The position numbers were made by a program, and so were the translations under genes. Source: Eimeria necatrix (lineage: Eukaryota; Apicomplexa; Conoidasida; Eucoccidiorida; Eimeriidae). From it: DNA of 45,166 bases. The stretch is from positions 47,501 to 92,666 of the forward strand of contig NW_013651917.1 of NCBI RefSeq assembly GCF_000499385.1, written 5' to 3'. Shown here in pieces: positions 41,439 through 45,166 of the stretch (the stretch's first letter is position 1; each line of letters starts with the position of its first letter). The notes beneath the pieces are model-generated. The model worked only from the letters and a program-made list of their open reading frames with translations, was not told the origin of the DNA and did no database searches.

Positions 41439-44400
41439 ATGAAGCCCTCAAACAAAAGCCGGCGCAACGCGGGCGGGCTTCCCCCCACTGGCAGGCCCGC
41501 ACACAGCATGTCCAACCCGGAGGGTCGGTCCAGCAGTAGCATGGCCCCTGTCCCACAGCTGGACTTGAGGCAGGCAGCGGAGGGAGCGCGTGCCGCGGAA
41601 GGTGGTCAGCTAGTCTACGGGCCTCTCCCCAGTGCCATGGATACCACCCGAAGCCAGCACTTCGCAAACTGCAGCGACTGCATGCTGCCTTGCAAGATCT
41701 TTTTGGGCCTTAGTGCACCCAAAGAGACCAAACCCCTCCCACCAATACGTTCCTCATCGAAGCAGTCGTGCCCTCCTCAGCGACACACTGGACCAGAGAC
41801 TGGCGGTTCGTCCCGGTCAGGCCGCAGTGTGTCCATTGGTCACTCCATGGGTCGCACTGTCGCCAGTGTCCAGAGACAGGCAAGCCAGGCTAGGCCTGCG
41901 CTTATGGCTACACGCCCACCTGGAGCCTCTGCTAATGTAGGAGACAGCACCATTGCGCAGCCTTCGCAAGCTACTTACTTTAACCAGACCCGGCAGGGCA
42001 TGAATTACCCGCTGGTAAGACCAGCAGCGTCATTATTTAGACCAGATGTTGGCCCTGTAATAACTCCACTGTGTGGGGGTCAAGTGGCCAACCCAATGGT
42101 CGCAGCAGTGCAGGCCACGAATGGGGTCACCGCCTCTGGCGCCTTCCCGCCCTACCCTACAACAGGCCCACGGCTGTCGTCATCGCATTCACCAGCTGCA
42201 GCAACGGCGGGGGCCGCGGCTTCTGCTCAATTTGCTGCGGCATATGCACAGTACACGGCGCAACGCAACGTAAGTGGCAGCACAGCTTGACTCCTTGGTC
42301 GCCAACGTTTGGCCGAAAGAGCCTCCTGTGTGGTTTGGCCCTAGCAGCAGATCTGGCCTCACTCTTGCCTAGCATCGCAGTGCTAGCAGCGCCGTTGTAA
42401 CGTTCAACATTTTTGTAGTAGTTGTATGTAGACCGTGTTCTGTTCTGGAAGCCTATCTCTTGCAGGAACAGAGAGTCACAATTCTGCTTTTGCCGAGCAG
42501 CCACTTGTGTCATCTCTTCTCGTGTGCTGCAGCGTGGGGGGCAAATGGAGATTTTTATGGGCCCCAGTGGAGAGATGTAAGGATCCACTTTCCATTGCAC
42601 ATTTTCTAGAATCTGTGTTTGATTAGTCTCACCGCTCCACAACTCCATAGTCTCTGCTGCTTTTTTCCCGTGTGTTCGGCACTCGCCGCCGTATGCCCAC
42701 TTTTTCTGTTCCCTCTAGTTTTTGTCTACTCGTCGCACCTCTACTTATAGTTGGTCGCTGCGAAGTCTTGGAGCCTCCTTATGGTCTCGGCCTTCACCAT
42801 TAAGGGCTTTTGAATGCTTGCTCTGATTGGTGGTTTCAGTTACCAGAGGGCTCCAGCTGTTGGCAGCAACAGGGATACTGCGGCACCCATACTCATGCAG
42901 CCGGCAGGCCTGTGCAGGACCGCGTCAGCTGCTAGCGTTGACCGCTCACGCAGTCTGTCTAAGGCACCTATGCCAGTAGTTATAGTCCCCGGGCGCTCGC
43001 AGAGCGTGGCGCCACCTGTTCCGCCGGTGCAGACAGCAGCTCTAGTTGGTCGTGATGGTGTATTTGAGAAGACAGGAATGACTAATGCCACACGTGGGGC
43101 GTCGGAGAGAAAGAGTGGAGGAAGGTTAAATGAGGACCAGCCGCCTCTTGAGCTTGATGCTTCTCTAAGAGACGTCCTTGACGGGCAGATGCTTTCATCT
43201 CGATCCCGACGCTTGGCCATGGAACTTAAGGTGACAAACAACTAGTTTGCTTTTATTTATTTACGACAGACTATAGCGAAATTCGCGGCATAGTGTGCTC
43301 GCTACGAAGAAAGTCCTTCATGCACGGAATCGTGCAATGCTTGACTATTCAGGCCGCGCGAGAGCAATGCAAAACAATTCAGGAGGGCTTTAAAGAAGAA
43401 AATACCCAATTAAAAGAAGAGAATGAACGGTATGACCAAGGCACGCTGAGAAACGGAAAGTTCATGCTCCTCTTCACTGGCAATAACTGGTTGTGCGTAT
43501 GGGCTTCCCCAGAAGTGGTGTGTGAAACGTGCTATTGCGGTTGTGAATCCTCTTGCACATTCAGACTCGTCTCTATAGTCAGGTCAATCCAGAAGAGGGT
43601 AGAAAGCCTGCAGAACCAGCTGGCTGCCTCCAGGAAGGTGCGTCTCACCAGCTTAACATGTATTCACCTGGCCTGGAAGAGTTACAGCTCCTTATGAGAG
43701 GGCGCCCTGCAAGGCAGAAGCACCTGCAGCTGTGCTGTGTGAGATTCCCTGTCACGCATTTTTTCTTGTACACTCCTTCCAATATGCTGTTTGCAGACGT
43801 CAGGTGGCGGAGAGGCTCTGGTAGACGTGTGCTCTGGGCTAATTACAGATATCCTGGACTCCCGTAAGAGACAAATGAGGATGTTAGGGGTTGCAAAACC
43901 AAACGAACAGCTCAAGCTGCGCCTCTCTGTAGCACAGAGTTTCTTCAAGTTGAAAACACGTTTTCTGTGTATTCAGGCTCTGGTTGGAGAGTGGTGAAAG
44001 ACTCTTCATCTGTAGAAGGTGAACGTGGCAGCCGCATGGAGAAAGATATGGGTCCTTCAATGCCTCAGCTCATCGCAAAATCGGAGCAGCAGGGGATGGA
44101 ATCGCAACACTCTCACCCTGCTGTGAACGATCGTGAGAGCCTCGGTAAGCCTTTAGAGGTGCAGTGTAGAAGCGATTGTACGACATACAATCGAATGCAG
44201 GTGCGACACAGCCACCAGAAGGCCGCCACACGACGACCCGCATTCTTCCGGCCTCGACAGATTACAAGACTGGAGGCCGCTTGACCTCAAAGAATCACAT
44301 GTGCCAGAATAACAGAATGCACTAGTGAGAGGTAGAGAATTAAAAAAAGAGTACACACTTGCGACGACGTCTGTGATGCTGATTCAGGGAATGGTTCCGA

Positions 44401-45166
44401 GACTCTCGAAAATCGCTCAAAGATAGAAAAAACTTCATATGAAAATGCACAGCACAAGCTTGCAAGCAAAGATATATTATCTGACCCTCGTTCACTGTCT
44501 AAAAGCAATTCTGTGCTGGGGGAACCTGCGTCAGCGACACAGTTTGCTACAACGGCGGGACCCCATACAGAAGCGCCAGAAGTTGGCCGAGACGCAGGCC
44601 AACCCGGATATAAGAAACAGTCTGCAGAATCCCAGAACAAGACTCGAACAGAGAACGACAAAGCAAGCATCAACACGGCAACCACAGGACAGGACGAACC
44701 GACCAACATAACAGTGTTTCGCGAACCCGAACGAAAGGGCGAACACGAAGCACAACAGGCAGGTACCACAAATGCGGGTAGACAGGAAACTCAGAAAGAA
44801 GCACGAGACACCAATGAGAAGATAGCTCATATCAGATACGCGGAAGCTGCACCAGCTGCGGAATCCGGCACGGCACCTGCACCAGCGGTGCTTGATGAAA
44901 CGTCGACGGAATTATTGCCGAGGGCGGGAGCGGAGCCTGGCGCGAAGGCGGCGGCGGAAGCGGGTTTGAAGCCAGGGGAGGGCGAGTCAGCGGCGAAGGC
45001 AGCAGAAGGCGCCGATGCGAAGAGCGTGTCTGGCGTCGATGCGAAGGGTGGACCTGTTGCGTCGTCGAAGGCGGGTCCTGGGCCTGCGTTGCTTGCGAAG
45101 AAGTCGATGGGAGTGTTGCCAAAGAAGGCAGCGGAGCCTGTTGCGAAGGCGGCGGTGGAAGCGGGT
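41439..45166 (+). CDS. Coiled-coil low-complexity protein, 3' truncated by window
   Basis: Exons: 41439-42269, about 42847-43230, 43353-43429, 43583-43637, 43797-43863, 43977-44144, 44388 to the window end. Phases agree, and donors are good (GTAAGT, GTGACA, GTATGA, GTGCGT, GTAAGA, GTAAGC). Exon 1 (277 codons from ATG) is Ser/Pro/Ala-rich and probably disordered. Exons 4-5 of the gene region encode a coiled coil (EGFKEENTQLKEENE, SIQKRVESLQNQLAASRK). The last exon is open for 259 codons, acidic and Thr/Glu-rich, then becomes imperfect Ala/Lys/Gly/Glu-rich repeats (GAEPGAKAAAEAG, AAEPVAKAAVEAG). An extra phase-0 exon at 42464-42570 (ending GPQWRD, donor GTAAGG) is possible. I do not recognise the family; a structural or cytoskeletal role is only a guess. 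No signal peptide. Confidence 0.65.

Noticed and set aside
42435..42626. Exon candidate between the first two exons of the last gene
   Set aside because: An acceptor and donor exist, but whether it is used cannot be decided; the gene is in phase both with and without the phase-0 version, so it was mentioned but not included.

Overview
This window looks like nuclear DNA of a coccidian apicomplexan, most likely Eimeria. CAG/CTG trinucleotide runs occur on both strands, in exons, introns and between genes, and give long Ala, Gln, Ser, Leu or Cys tracts in whichever frame is read. There are also many interstitial telomere-type tracts (AAACCCT / TTTAGGG), multi-exon genes with GT-AG introns, and eukaryote-only proteins. 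The assignment is inferred from this repeat signature and not from a database match.

Layout. Positions 1-2560 (+) hold the end of an Ala/Gln-rich protein with one membrane segment; its 3' end carries a three-copy tandem module. Positions 3688-5325 (-) encode a secreted protein with two C-terminal EF-hands. Positions 7090-11625 (-) hold a six-exon gene that I could assemble with consistent splice phases into a 661-residue secreted protein of the GH19 chitinase family; the usual catalytic His-Glu pair is replaced by Phe-Arg. After a 3.6 kb divergent intergenic region, 15207-22370 (+) holds a 17-exon PLAA/Doa1/Ufd3 homologue (seven WD40 blades, PFU, PUL), a ubiquitin-binding cofactor of the Cdc48/p97 ATPase. 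Positions 24039-28802 contain a Gln-rich minus-strand gene (three exons placed) and several exon-like pieces that I cannot join with certainty.

From about 29 kb the trinucleotide and telomeric repeats become scarce. This fits the alternation of repeat-rich (R) and repeat-poor (P) segments known from Eimeria chromosomes. In this quieter part, 33098-36751 (+) holds a ten-exon MPN-domain gene most like translation initiation factor eIF3f. Positions 41439-45166 (+) hold the first exons of a coiled-coil, low-complexity protein that runs off the window.

The genes are unrelated in function: housekeeping ubiquitin and translation factors sit beside secreted parasite proteins. What is unusual is how the repeats relate to gene structure. 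Two introns of the PLAA gene begin in AAACCCT and end in TTTAGGG, so their ends could pair. (CTG)n followed by CAG repeatedly serves as the 3' splice site. CTAG arrays sit inside introns. A short GGTGTAYRTACACC palindrome recurs in exons, at splice sites and between genes. Exon models were built by eye from splice motifs, reading phase and protein family resemblance, and have no transcript support.
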